A stretch of 64,000 nucleotides of DNA from Bolinopsis microptera (taxonomy: Eukaryota; Ctenophora; Tentaculata; Lobata; Bolinopsidae): positions 16,858,945 to 16,922,944 of the forward strand of contig NC_087079.1 in the NCBI RefSeq assembly GCF_026151205.1. Reading direction: 5' to 3'. The notes beneath the pieces are model-generated. The model was not told where the DNA came from. It saw only the letters and a program-made list of their open reading frames with translations, and made no database searches. Below, piece by piece: positions 1 to 12,348 of the stretch (the stretch's first letter is position 1; each line of letters opens with the position of its first letter). Position numbers and translations under genes: made by a program.

Positions 1-3000
1 TGCTTTGATATTTCCTTGAGCGTTAAGCGCTTCTCAGGGCGCTTGCGCAGGATCCCACTGATAAAGTGCCGTGCAAGTTTGCTGACGTGCGCAGGAAACT
101 CGACGGGAGTGTTCAGGATACGATTGTAAGTCTCCTCGTGTCCGTCAGCTTCGAAAGGAGGTTTACCGACCAGGAACTCGTAACATAGAATCCCCAAGCA
201 CCAGATGTCAACCTGTAAAGAGCTTGGTTTAGGGAACTTGGGGGAACTTGGGGGTCGCCTGAAACATCATGCATTAGGGGGGATCTAGTGGGTCGCCCTG
301 CCCTGGAACATCATGCATTAGGGGGGATCTAGTGGGTCGCCCTGCCCTGAAACATCATGTATTATAGTGGGTCTAGTGGGTCGCCCTGCCCTGAAACATC
401 ATGCATTAGGGGGGGTCTAGTGGGTCGCCCTGCCCTGAAACATCATGTATTAGAGGGGGTCTAGTGGGTCGCCCTGCCCTGAAACATCATGTATTAGAGG
501 GGGTCTAGTGGGTCGCCCTGCCCTGAAACATCATGCATTAGGGGGGATCTAGTGGGTCGCCCTGCCCTGAAACATCATGCATTAGGGGGGATCTAGTGGG
601 TCGCCCTGCCCTGAAACATCATGCATTAGGGGGATCTAGTAGGTCGCCCTGCCCTGAAACATCATGCATTAGGGGGATCTAGTGGGTCGCCCTGCCCTGA
701 AACATCATGCATTAGGGGGATCTAGTAGGTCGCCCTGCCCTGAAACATCATGCATTAGGGGGATCTAGTGGGTCGCCCTGCCCTGAAACATCATGCATTA
801 GAGGGGATCTAGTGGGTCGCCCTGCCCTGAAACATCATGTATTAGGGGGGATCTAGTGGGTCGCCCTGCCCTGAAACATCATGCATTAGAGTGGGTCTAG
901 TGGGTCGCCCTGCCCTGAAACATCATGCCTTAGGGGGGATCTAGTGGGTCGCCCTGCCCTGAAACATCATGCCTTAGGGGGGGGGGGTCTAGTGGGTCGC
1001 CCTGCCCTGAAACATCATGCATTAGAGGGGGTCTAGTGGGTCGCCCCTGCCCTGAAACATCATGCATTAGAGGGGGTCTAGTGGGTCGCCCTGCCCTGAA
1101 ACATCATGTTTTAAAGGGGATCTAGTGGTCGCCTGCCCTGAAACCCCATGCATTAGGGGGTCTAGGGGGTCCCCTGCCCTAAAACTCATGCTTTAAGGGG
1201 ATCTATTTGGTCGCCCTGCCCTAAACACCATGCAAGGGGGGACTAGTGGGTCCCCCCCCGAAATCAGCATTAAAGGGGGTCTATTGGGCGCCCTGCCCTG
1301 AAACACCAGCATTAGAGGGGGTCTGGGGGTTCCCCCTGCCCTAAACACCTGATTAGGGGGGGCCCCCCCTTGGGCGCCCGCCCTAAACACCCACATAAGG
1401 GGCTAGGGGCCCCCTGCCCTAAACATAAAACATTAGGGGGATCTAAAGTGGGCCCCGCCCTGAAACATCATTTTTAGGGGGGGGTCTATGGGCGCCCTGC
1501 CCTAAAAACATATCTTAGGGGCTAGTGGTCGCCCTGCCCTGAAACATCATGATTGGGGGGGATAAAAGGGGGTCCCCTCCCCAAAACACCATCTTAGGGG
1601 GGGTCTAGTGGGTCGCCCTGCCCTGAAACATCATGCATTAGGGGGATCTAGTGGGGTCGCCCTGCCCTGAAACATCATGCATTAGGGGGGATCTAGTGGG
1701 TCGCCCTGCCCTGAAACATCATGCATTAGGGGGAGTCTAGTGGGTCGCCCTGCCCTGAAACATCATGCATTAGGGGGATCTAGTGGGTCGCCCTGCCCTG
1801 AAACATCATGCATTAGGGGGATCTAGTGGTCGCCCTGCCCTGAAACATCATGTATTAGAGTGATCTAGTGGGTCGCCTGCCCTGAAACATCATGTATTAG
1901 AGGGGATCTATGGGTCGCCCTGCCCTGAAACACATGTATTAGAGGGGGTATTAGTGGGGGCGCCCTGCCTGAACATCATGCATTAGAGGGGGTCTAGTGG
2001 GTCGCCCTGCCCTGAAACCATCATGCATAGAGGGGGGTTCTAGTGGGTCGCCCTGCACTGAAACACCATGCATTAGAGGGGGTCCTAGTGGGTCGCCCTG
2101 CCCTGAACATCATGCATTAGAGGGGGTCTAGTGGGTCAGCCCTGGCCACTGAAACATCACGCATTAGAGGGGATCTAGTGGGTCACCCTGCCTGAAACAT
2201 CATGTATTAGAGGGGATCTAGTGGTCGCCCTGCCCTGAAACATCATGTATTAGAGGGGATCTAGTGGGTAGCCCTGCCCTGAAACACCATGCATTAGAGG
2301 AGGGGGTCTGTGGGTCACCCTGCCCTGAAACATCATGCATTAGAGGGGATCTAGTGGGTCACCCTGCCCTGAAACACCATGCATTAGAGGGGATCTAGTG
2401 GGTCGCCCTGCCCTGAACATCATGCATTAGAGGGGTCTAGTGGGTCGCCCTGCCCTGAAAACACCATGCATTAGAGGGGGTCTAGTGGGTCGCCCTGCCC
2501 TGAAACAACCATGCATTAGAGGGGGTCTAGTGGGTCGCCCTGCCTGAAACACATGCATAGAGGGGGGTCTAGTGGGTCTCCTTGCCCCCTGCAACCATCA
2601 TACATTAGGGGGGATCTATCATCTAGTGGGAGCGCCCTTGCCCCCCTGAACCATCATGTATTAGAGGGGGTCTAGTGGGGCGCCCTGCCCTGAAACATTC
2701 CATAGCATTAGGGGGATCTAGTGGGTCGCCCTGCCCTGAAACATCATGTATTAGGGGGATCTAGTGGGTCGCCCTGCCCTAAACCCACCATGCATTAAGG
2801 GGGTCTAGTGGGTCGCCCTGCCCTGAAACATCATGCCTTAGAGGGGATCTAGTGGGTCGCCCTGCCCTGAAACATCATGCATTAGGGGGGGATCTAGTGG
2901 GTCGCCCTGCCCTGAAACATCATGCATTAGGGAGGTCCTAGTGGGTCGCCCTGCCCTGAAACATCATGCATTAGGGGGGATCTAGTGGGTCACCCTGCCC

Positions 3001-6000
3001 TGAAACATCATGCCTTAGGGGGGGGGATCTAGTGGGTCGCCCTGCCCTGAAACATCATGCATTAGAGGGGGTATAGTGGGTCGCCCTGCCCTGAAACATC
3101 ATGCATTAGGGAGATCTAGGGGTCGCCCTGCCCTGAAACATCATGCATTAGAGGGGGTATAGTGGGGCGCCCTGCCCTGAAACATCATGTATTAGAGGGG
3201 GTCTAGTGGGGCGCCCTGCCCTGAAACATCATGCATTAGGGGGGATCTAGTGGGTCGCCCTGCCCTGAAACACCATGCATTAGAGGGGGTCTAGTGGGTC
3301 GCCCTGCCCTGAAACATCATGCATTAGGGGGGATCTAGTGGGTCGCCCTGCCCTGAAACATCATGCATTAGGGAGGTCTAGTGGGTCGCCCTGCCCTGAA
3401 ACATCATGCATTAGGGGGGATCTAGTGGGTCACCCTGCCCTGAAACATCATGCATTAGGGGGGGATCTAGTGGGTCGCCCTGCCCTGAAACATCATGCAT
3501 TAGAGGGGGTATAGTGGGTCGCCCTGCCTGAAACATCATGTATTAGGGGGGATCTAGTGGGTCGCCCTGCCCTGAAACATCATGCATTAGGGGGGGTCTA
3601 GGGGTCGCCCTGCCCTGAAACATCATGCATTAGAGGGGGTCTAGTGGGTCGCCCTGCCCTGAAACACCATGCATTTAGAGGGGGTCTAGTGGGTCGCCCT
3701 GCCCCTGAAACATCATGCATTAGAGGGGGTCTAGTGGGTCGCCCTGCCCTGAAACATCATGCATTAGAGGGGGTATAGTGGGTCGCCCTGCCCTGAAACA
3801 TCATGCATTAGGGGGGTCTAGTGGGTCGCCCTGCCCTGAAACACCATGCATTAGAGGGGGTCTAGTGGGTCGCCCTGCCCTGAAACATCATGCATTAGGG
3901 GGATCTAGTGGGTCGCCCTGCCCTGAAACATCATGCATTAGAGGGGGTCTAGTGGGTCGCCCTGCCCTGAAACATCATGCATTAGAGGGGGATCTAGTGG
4001 GTCGCCCTGCCCTGAAACATCATGCATTAGAGGGGGGATCTAGTGGGTCGCCCTGCCCTGAAACATCATGCATTAGGGGGATCTAGTGGGTCGCCCTGCC
4101 CTGAAACATCATGCATTAGAGGGGGTCTAGTGGGTCGCCCTGCCCTGAAACATCATGCATTAGAGGGGGTCTAGTGGGTCGCCCTGCCCTGAAACATCAT
4201 GTATTAGGGGGGGGATCTAGTGGGTCGCCTGCCCTGAAACACCATGCATTAGAGGGGGTATAGTGGGTCGCCCTGCCCTGAAACATCATGCATTAGAGGG
4301 GGGTATAGTGGGTCGCCCTGCCCTGAAACATCATGCATTAGGGGGGATCTAGTAGGTCGCCCTGCCCTGAAACATCATGCATTAGGGGGGGGGGGGGATC
4401 TAGTGGGTCGCCCTGCCCTGAAACATCATGCATTAGAGGGGGGATCTAGTGGGTCGCCCTGCCCTGAAACTCCAGCATTAGAGGGGGTCTAGTGGGTCGC
4501 CCTGCCCTGAAACATCATGCATTAGAGGGGGTATAGTGGGTCGCCCTGCCCTGAAACACCATGCATTAGGGGAGATCTAGTGGGTCGCCCTGCCCTGAAA
4601 CATCATGCATTAGGGGGATCTAGTGGGTCGCCTGCCCTGAAACATCATGCCTTAGGGGGGGGGATCTAGTGGGTCGCCCTGCCCTGAAACACCATGCATT
4701 AGAGGGGGTCTAGTGGGTCGCCCTGCCCTGAAACATCATGCATTAGAGGGGGTATAGTGGGTCGCCCTGCCCTGAAACATCATGCATTAGGGGGGATCTA
4801 GTGGGTCGCCCTGCCCTGAAACATCATGCATTAGGGGGGATCTAGTGGGTCGCCCTGCCCTGAAACATCATGCATTAGGGGGGATCTAGTGGGTCGCCCT
4901 GCCCTGAAACATCATGCATTAGGGGGGGATCTAGTGGGTCGCCCTGCCCTGAAACATCATGCATTAGAGGGGGTCTAGTGGGTCGCCCTGCCCTGAAACA
5001 TCATGCATTAGAGGGGATCTAGTGGGTCACCCTGCCCTGAAACACCATGCATTAGAGGGGATCTAGTGGGTCGCCCTGCCCTGAAACATCATGCATTAGG
5101 GGGGATCTAGTGGGTCGCCCTGCCCTGAAACATCATGCATTAGGGGGGATCTAGTGGGTCGCCCTGCCCTGAAACATCATGCATTAGGGGGGATCTAGTG
5201 GGTCGCCCTGCCCTGAAACATCATGCATTAGGGGGGATCTAGTGGGTCGCCCTGCCCTGAAACATCATGCATTAGGGGGGGATCTAGTGGGTCGCCCTGC
5301 CCTGAAACATCATGCATTAGAGGGGGATCTAGTGGGTCGCCCTGCCCTGAAACATCATGCATTAGGGGGGATCTAGTGGGTCGCCCTGCCCTGAAACATC
5401 ATGCATTAGGGGGGTCTAGTGGGTCGCCCTGCCCTGAAACATCATGCATTAGGGGGGATCTAGTGGGTCGCCTGCCTGAAACATCATGCATTAGGGGGAT
5501 CTAGTGGGTCGCCCTGCCCTGAAACATCATGCATTAGGGGGATCTTAGTGGGGGTCGCCCTGCCCTGAAACATCAATGCATTAGGGGGGATCTAGTAGGT
5601 CGCCCTGCCCGGAAACATCATGAATTAGAGGGGTTGACTAGTGGGTCGCCCGGCCCTGAAACACATGCCTTAGGGGATCTATGTGGGTCGCCCGCCCTGA
5701 AACATCATGCATTAGGGGGGGGTCCTAGTGTCCGCCCTGCCCTGAAAACATCAATGCATTAGGGGGGGGATCTAAGTGGTCGCCGGCCCTGAAACATCAT
5801 GCCTTAGGGGGATCTAGATGGGTCGCCCGCCCTGAAACAACATGCGATTAGGGGGGCGGGGCGGCTTGGGGGGGGGGGGTGGATTGTTGGGGGGGGGGGG
5901 AGGGGGGGGTGGGCGGGGGGGTTAGTGGGTGCCCTGCCTGAAACATCATGATAGGGGGGATAGTGGTCCGCGAATGATTAGGGGATTAGTGGGTCGCCCT

Positions 6001-7998
6001 GCCCGGAAACATCATGCATAAGGGGGTTAGTGGGTCGCCGCCTGCCCTGAAACACCATGCATTAGGGGGGTCTGTGGGTCGGGCCTGCCCTGAACATATG
6101 TTAGGGGGATCTAGGTGGGGTCACATGTTAAGAGTGGCGTGCCTGCCCTGAACATCATGATGAGGGGATCTAGTGGGTCGCCCTGCCCTGAAACATCATT
6201 CATTAGAGGGGTCTAGTGGGGCGCCTGCCCTGAAACACATGCATTAGGGGGATCTAGTGGGTCGCCCTGCCCTGAACACATGCATTAGAGGGGTTCTAGT
6301 GGGTCGCCCTGCCTGAAACACCATGCATTAGAGGGGTTAGTGGGTGCCGCCGTGCCCTGAAACATCATGCATTAGGGGGGTCTAGTGGGTCGCCCTGCCC
6401 TGAAACATCATGCATTAGGGGGGTCTAGTGGGTCGCCCTGCCCTGAAACATCATGCATTAGGTGGGGGGGTCTAGTGGGTCGCCCTGCCCTGAAACATCA
6501 TGCATTAGGGGGGTCTAGTGGGTCGCCCTGCCCTGAAACAGCATGCCTTAGGGGGGGGGGGGTCTAGTGGGTCGCCCTGCCCTGAAACTCATGTATTAGG
6601 GGGGTCTAGTGGGTCGCCCTGCCCTGAAACATCATGCCTTAGAGGGGGTCTAGTGGGTCACCCTGCCCTGAAACATCATGCATTAGGGGGGGTCTAGTGG
6701 GTCGCCCTGCCCTGAAACATCATGCCTTAGAGGGGGTCTAGTGGGTCACCCTGCCCTGAAACATCATGCATTAGGGGGGGTCTAGTGGGTCACCCTGCCC
6801 TGAAACATCATGCATTAGGGGGGGTCTAGTGGGTCGCCCTGCCCTGAAACATCATGCCTTAGAGTTCTTATCTGAACCCTATCCACGATGCCAACTCCAA
6901 CTGCAACTCTTCTGGGGCAAGATGCTCTTGAGCCCCTGACCTAGCCAGTAGCCTGTCACTTAAAAATAAAAGATAATTATAATCTCACTGTTGCTATCTA
7001 ATTAATTAATTAATTAATCTAATTTCCCACCTTATCGTCATGCTCTTTCCCTACAACCATCTCAGGAGGAAGATAATCCAGCGTACCACACATGGTCTTG
7101 CGTCTGTTACTGGGCGCGTGCACACTCCACCCAAAGTCTGCTATCTTCAGTACGTCCCAGTCTGTGTGTCCTGGCTTACCTCCGATTAGTAGGTTCTCTG
7201 GTTTTATATCTCTGTGAATCACCTGTGGTAGTATGGAAATTTATAATATTTTAATATTGTGTGCTGTAATGTTATATGGTTGTTTGGGGGTGGATAGCTC
7301 AGGGAATTGAAAGGAATACTGGATGTTATTTCTTGATCAAGATCAAATTACTGCTTTTGGAGATTAAACTTTATTTTATCAATTATCTCAAAATACTCAG
7401 AAAAGGTATTTACGTTGTTTTGATGACAGTGTTGAAGAGCACATGAAAGCTGGAGAATATAATTCGCAGCAACTTTCTCGTCGAATCTACCAAGTTTAGT
7501 GAGTACTCCGTACAGTTCACCTTTAGGTGCGAACTCCAGAATCAGGTATATCCGCGTTTCATCGTGGAACCTACATAGTGAATATAATGAAATAAGTGTT
7601 TTAGTTGTGAATTTAAAATGTAAAATTAAATTGGCGTTCAGAAGAAGTCATGAGTTGAAAGAGTTTTATTGAAAGTTGAGTAATTTTACATTTATCCTCA
7701 GCAATATTGACTGAAAATAACTGAAAATTATGTAGTAAGTGACAAGAACTTACCAGCCGTATAATCTGAGAATGTTATCGTGATCAAGATGAGACTGAAT
7801 CTCAATCTCCCTCCTCAGCTGATGTTCCACTCGGTTCTTCCTCAGCTCCGACTTGAACAGCACTTTCAGCGCCACAATGAACTTGGTGCGCTTTTCCCGC
7901 GCCAGATACACTCTGCCAAACTTTCCTTTTCCTAGTGGTTTACCAACCTCAAAGTCATTCAAACTCCAGTCCGACTTTGGGAGGTCGCTCAGTGACAT
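1..7998 (-). CDS. Aurora-family serine/threonine kinase, copy A (four exons seen, C-terminus off the left edge)
   Basis: Mitotic kinase of the Aurora A/B type. Minus-strand coding exons are 7754-7998, 7414-7570, 7031-7222 and 212 to below 1. All junctions are GT-AG and keep phase. Exon 1 starts [11 protein letters not shown] and holds the glycine loop GKGKFGRV and the lysine in VALKV. Exon 2 gives the hinge and alpha-E region ([13 protein letters not shown]). Exon 3 has the catalytic HRDIKPEN, the DFG motif and the Aurora activation loop [17 protein letters not shown]. Exon 4 gives [21 protein letters not shown] and runs off the window at KEIS. The N-terminus is very short, as in Aurora B-like proteins; no A-box or D-box precedes the kinase domain. 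A small insert ([10 protein letters not shown]) lies just before DFG. Intron 3 contains the large minisatellite. The family is certain; A versus B type is not. Confidence 0.93.
251..6864. repeat. 6.6 kb G-rich minisatellite, about 44-bp unit, in Aurora intron 3
   Basis: Roughly 150 head-to-tail copies of a 44-bp unit with a run of five to seven G, then ATCTAGTGGGTCGCC, CTGCCCTGAAACATCATG and CATTA. Variants recur (GTCTAG for ATCTAG, TATTA for CATTA, CACC for CATC), so higher-order homogenisation is visible. Copies at about 1120-1620 and 5620-6360 are ragged, with many indels and long G runs, unlike the clean copies around them. The array fills the intron between Aurora exon 4 (ends 212) and exon 3 (starts 7031). 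Open frames inside it only reflect the period and are not genes. Confidence 0.97.
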
Positions 7999-10771
7999 GG
8001 CTGTTTTACTAAGATGATAGAGTCGTGTTAGGATATTAGGAAACCGTTAGTAAGCAATTAGTAAGCAATTAGTAAGTAATTAGTAAGTAATGAGCTAAGA
8101 TTATAAGAATATTGTAACTTCCAGGCTAGACGTTTGCAGTTCATCAAACTTTTGTTATTGAGCATGAAATTATTTCAAAGAAAATAAACAAAAATTAAAC
8201 TTTAGTAACGGAAGTAAATCAAAATAAATTACTAAACTAATATAAAAACGAATAAAATTTAAGAAGTGCTTGCACCATTATTCTTAGATCTTAAGATACT
8301 TCTTCGTATAGCATCTTTCTCGCTTGGCAACATGCCCAGTGCCCACTCATATCTGGATATGATTATTTTAAAAACCAAGCCAATAATTCATAATTTATAA
8401 TGACTTAAAAATTCATGACCACATCAAATTCTAACTCGTTACTGGAACTTCAGCATTTTCGTTATCATCAGTGCTTTTGGGAGCACTAAACCTCTGGATG
8501 ATTTCCTCAATGTTACTTATAGTGTTCGTTATCTCCTTGATATCATCTCGCGGCAACTCCATCGGAATTTCCCTCTCCTTAGTCTGATACTCCAGCAAAC
8601 CCTCGCCAAGTGTAAACAGTATGTTCAAAAATTTAGTAGGATCTGCTTCTTTTGCAGTTTCTGGGGGTTGGAAATTTCCAGATAATTGTAACTCTTCCAT
8701 TAAATCAAACAGCTCTATCTCAGCTCTGATATCAGAAGGAATGTCGTCCTCCTCCGGGAAGGGGGTGGAGAATGAGTTCATGTCAACAGATGATGGAACA
8801 TCGCCCGGTATTGCGGATATCTTAGGTAGTGGCATGGGTGGGGGTATGGTTATAGCCTGATGCTGATGGATATCATCTGTTGGTTTGATCTGTGGATTGA
8901 GGTGAGGTTTAGGCTGGGGTTTAGATTTAGTGGTCAGAGGTTTGGAGTGAGGATTAGGAAGGAGGGGTTTAGCTGGGGCATCCCTTGGTTTCTTGTTAGG
9001 CGGTTCTGTTGGAGTACGAGAACGGGACCTCACATTTATTATCTGGTCAGGCTCGTCACTTGATTTGGAACGCTCGTCAGCTGTTGAGGCTGTCGGCATC
9101 AACGGACGGCGATTAACTGGCGTTTTTCTGGGGAGTATTGGTTTTTAAAAGATTGAAGACAGACTGAATTACTTTCTTGTTTATTTAGGACAAAGATTCA
9201 CAGCCTATAACTACATTTGTTCAAAAGAAAGGTCAGCATCATAGTGATCATACCCGAGATCGTTGGGTAGTTTTTTAGTGGACATCACTTGGTACAAATC
9301 AAATTGGTCGTCATCTAAACAATCCTGCTCCATCTTGAAGATTTTCTTTGTGACCTCATCCAATTCTGCTTGTGCCTGTTTAAGATTTAAACGTTAGATC
9401 TCATAAATAAATTAAGCCAATTGTAATTCAATAAGCTGACCAGAAATTAAACACTCAGCAGGCATTACCATTTTAATCTAAAATTTAATGATCCGAGAAT
9501 AAAAAAAAGTAAAAGATATGTTAAAAATTGCAGTACACATACCTTGGCTCTAGTGGATGGTTTTGGAAAGTCGAGTCCTTTAGCGATTCTATCAGCAGTC
9601 TTTTTTTCCCAATTCCATACAACGTTTATCTTATGATGTCTACCTATAATGGAGAATTGGTATTAAGAACATTATATCATAAGGAGAAGATTATGAGAAA
9701 ATATAAGATTATAAGATTGCAGATTTAACTAATTGCTGTTTGGCCAACGGAGCTAACTCCGATGCGAGCCATGTTCTTGTACCGACTGTGTTCCAGTTAA
9801 ATTTAATGTTTATTTCTCTGTAACATAACGATCAAGTCACAAATTAGGTCTCTATAATGATTTAATATTGTTGAATAAAGAGATTTGAATATAATATTTG
9901 TTTTATTCTGTTCAAATATTTCAAAATATTTGTTTTATTCGGAACTCACCAATCACGTGATTTCTATCGTTATGGTGGAAGTCCACACAGCACAGGGAAC
10001 AGTGGTAGAGGGGCAGGTCATTAACCATGGACTTTAGAGAGATACAGTTCATTCCAATAATCAAATCACTCTCCAGAAGACTTTGATTCTGTTAAGAGAT
10101 CATGTTTTAAGTTATTTGAAGTAAATAAAGTGGTTTACTTTTTGAATAGGGGATCGTTAAAACTCAAGTATTTGTATTGAATAGATCACGTGTGAATAAT
10201 CAATAAATTTCAACAATAACACTAACAGTGACTTTGTTAACATAGTCCGGATCCTTCCACCCGCAGTCAAATAGCTGGTTCATGTCTTTACAGAGTTTAA
10301 TAGAGCCGTCCTTCATCTTTACTCCCGGGACGCTCCAGATACACCTGGACATTAGTCCAATTAGATTAAATGATTAATTAATTAATTAATTAATTACAGG
10401 GATTAATGATTAAATACTAAATATTTATTGAATGAGTCATTGGAAGTGTAAGTTCAGTTCGTTTATCGTTTCGTGGAGTGATGATTCAATACGATCCATT
10501 GAGTTAGATCAATTAATAATTCCCCAAAAAAACTATTTAAATATGTAAAATAATTAACGGCTGATTTGTACCTCTTCCCCAAGTATTCGGATTGTGTTAC
10601 TAATTTAACGTGTCCCTTTGATTTGATGTGCTCATCCCATGACTTGAGATTCTGGACTGATATAAAGCAACACTTGCACAGTAACAGTCCTGTAAGTGGA
10701 ATGTTAAGTGGAATGTTTAGTTTGTTAAAACTGATACGTCTTGATAAATTGCACAAATGAATGGTAAGTAT
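6886..10771. repeat. Segmental duplication, left copy
   Basis: This block aligns head-to-tail with 10772-14764. It begins TCTTCTGGGGCAAGATGC and ends just after the sequence upstream of zinc-finger exon 2. It carries Aurora exons 1-3 and zinc-finger exons 2-7. Identity is high but not perfect, with scattered substitutions, small indels and different insertions near zinc-finger exon 4. The breakpoints lie in Aurora intron 3 and zinc-finger intron 1. Confidence 0.9.
8431..10689 (-). pseudogene. C2H2 zinc-finger protein, copy A, lacking exon 1
   Basis: Duplicate of the gene at 12349-17382. Exons matching copy B exons 2-7 are 10572-10689, 10233-10344, 9950-10088, 9543-9643, 9254-9375 and 8431-9127. 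Reading frames and splice phases are kept, including the zinc fingers CKCCFISV...HIKSKGH and CSLCC...H. The first exon, with the start codon and first finger, is missing because the duplication breakpoint lies in intron 1. Just upstream is the truncated Aurora copy B. Splicing from Aurora exon 3 (phase 0) into this exon 2 (needs one base) would be out of frame, so an Aurora-finger fusion is not expected. Probably a non-functional leftover, though the open frame suggests youth or an assembly duplicate. Confidence 0.7.
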
Positions 10772-10892
10772 ACTCTTCTGGGGCAAGATGCTCTTGAGAC
10801 CCTGACCTAGCCAGTAGCCTGTCACTTAAAAATAAAAGATAATTATAATCTCACTGTTGCTATCTAATTAATTAACTAATCTAATTTCCCAC

Positions 10893-11908
10893 CTTATCGT
10901 CATGCTCTTTCCCTACAACCATCTCAGGAGGAAGATAATCCAGCGTACCACACATGGTCTTGCGTCTGTTACTGGGCGCATGCACACTCCACCCAAAGTC
11001 TGCTATCTTCAGTACGTCCCAGTCCGTGTGTCCTGGCTTACCTCCGATTAGTAGATTCTCTGGTTTTATATCTCTGTGAATCACCTGTGGTAGTATGGAA
11101 ATTTATAATATTTTAATATTGTGTGCTGTAATGTTATATGGTTGTTTGGGGGTGGATAGCTCAGGGAATTGAAAGGAATACTGGATGTTATTTCTTGATC
11201 AAGAGCAAATTACTGCTTTTGGAAATTTAACTTTATTTTATCAATTATCTTGAGGCTATAGCTATAGCTACTATGTTATTTCTTGAATTTTGTACTCTCA
11301 AAATAACAGAAAAGGTATTTACGTTGTTTTGATGACAGTGTTGAAGAGCACAGGAAAGCTGGAGAATATAATTCGCAGCAACTTTCTCGTCAAATTTACC
11401 AAGTTTAGTGAGTACTCCGTACAGTTCACCTTTAGGTGCAAACTCCAGAATCAGGTATATCCGCGTTTCATCGTGGAACCTACATAGTGAATATGATGGA
11501 ATAAGTGTTTTAGTTGTGAATTTAAAATGTAAAGATAAATTGGCGTTCAGAAGAAGTCATGAGTTGAAAGAGTTTTATTGAAAGTTGAGTAATTTTACAT
11601 TTATCCTCAGCAATATTGACTGAAAATAACTGAAAATTACAGTAAGTGACTTGAAGAACTTACCAGCCGTATAATCTGAGAATGTTATCGTGATCAAGAT
11701 GAGACTGAATCTCAATCTCCCTCCTCAGCTGATGTTCCACTCGGTTCTTCCTCAGCTCAGACTTGAACAGCACTTTCAGCGCCACAATGAACTTGGTGCG
11801 CTTTTCCCGCGCCAGATACACTCTGCCAAACTTTCCTTTTCCTAGTGGTTTACCAACCTCAAAGTCATTCAAACTCCAGTCCGACTTTGGGAGGTCGCTC
11901 AGTGACAT
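10893..11908 (-). pseudogene. Aurora kinase copy B, exons 1-3 only (3'-truncated)
   Basis: Exons 11664-11908, 11323-11479 and 10893-11084 repeat Aurora copy A exons 1-3 with identical splice phases; the encoded residues of exons 1 and 3 are identical to copy A. No exon 4 (VDIW... C-lobe) follows before zinc-finger copy A begins near 10689. As read here the protein would end after the activation loop and lack the C-lobe helices, so it should be inactive. The only way to complete it would be a splice of more than 10 kb to exon 4 at 212. Best explained as the truncated product of the tandem duplication. Confidence 0.75.
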
Positions 11909-12348
11909 GGCTGTTTTACTTAGATGATAGAGTCGTGTTAGCAGATTAGGAAACCGTTAGTAAGCAATTAGTAAGCAATTAGTAAGTAATGAGCTAAGAT
12001 TATAAGAATATTGTAACTTCCAGGCTAAACGTTTGCAGTTCATCAAACTTTTGTTATTGAGCATGAAATTATTTCAAAGAAGATAAACAAAAATTAAACT
12101 TTAGTAACGGAAGTAAATCAAAATAAATTACTAAACTACTATAAAAACGAATAAAATGTAAGAAGTGCTTGCACCATTATTCTTAGATCTTAAGATACTT
12201 CTTCGTATTGCATCTTTCTCGCAGTTTAATTATACTAATCGCTGATGGCAACATGCCCAATGCCCACTCATATCTTGATATGAATATTTTAAAAACCAAG
12301 CCAATAATTCATTTATAATGACTTAAAAATTCATGACCACATCAAATT

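Noticed and set aside
3778-4086. Repetitive open frame encoding [12 protein letters not shown]-type peptides
   Set aside because: It lies wholly in the 44-bp minisatellite; a period of 44 bp cycles through all frames and stops appear at random. No start context or gene structure.
251-6864. CRISPR-like array
   Set aside because: No unique spacers between repeats; units are directly adjacent, and the genome is an animal.
8621-9063. Plus-strand frames opposite the zinc-finger C-terminal exon (also 12563-13008)
   Set aside because: Antisense shadows of a Pro/Lys-rich exon; they mirror its composition in both duplicates.
10463-11084. Aurora-zinc-finger fusion gene across the duplication join
   Set aside because: Aurora exon 3 ends in phase 0 and zinc-finger exon 2 needs one leftover base, so the splice would be out of frame.
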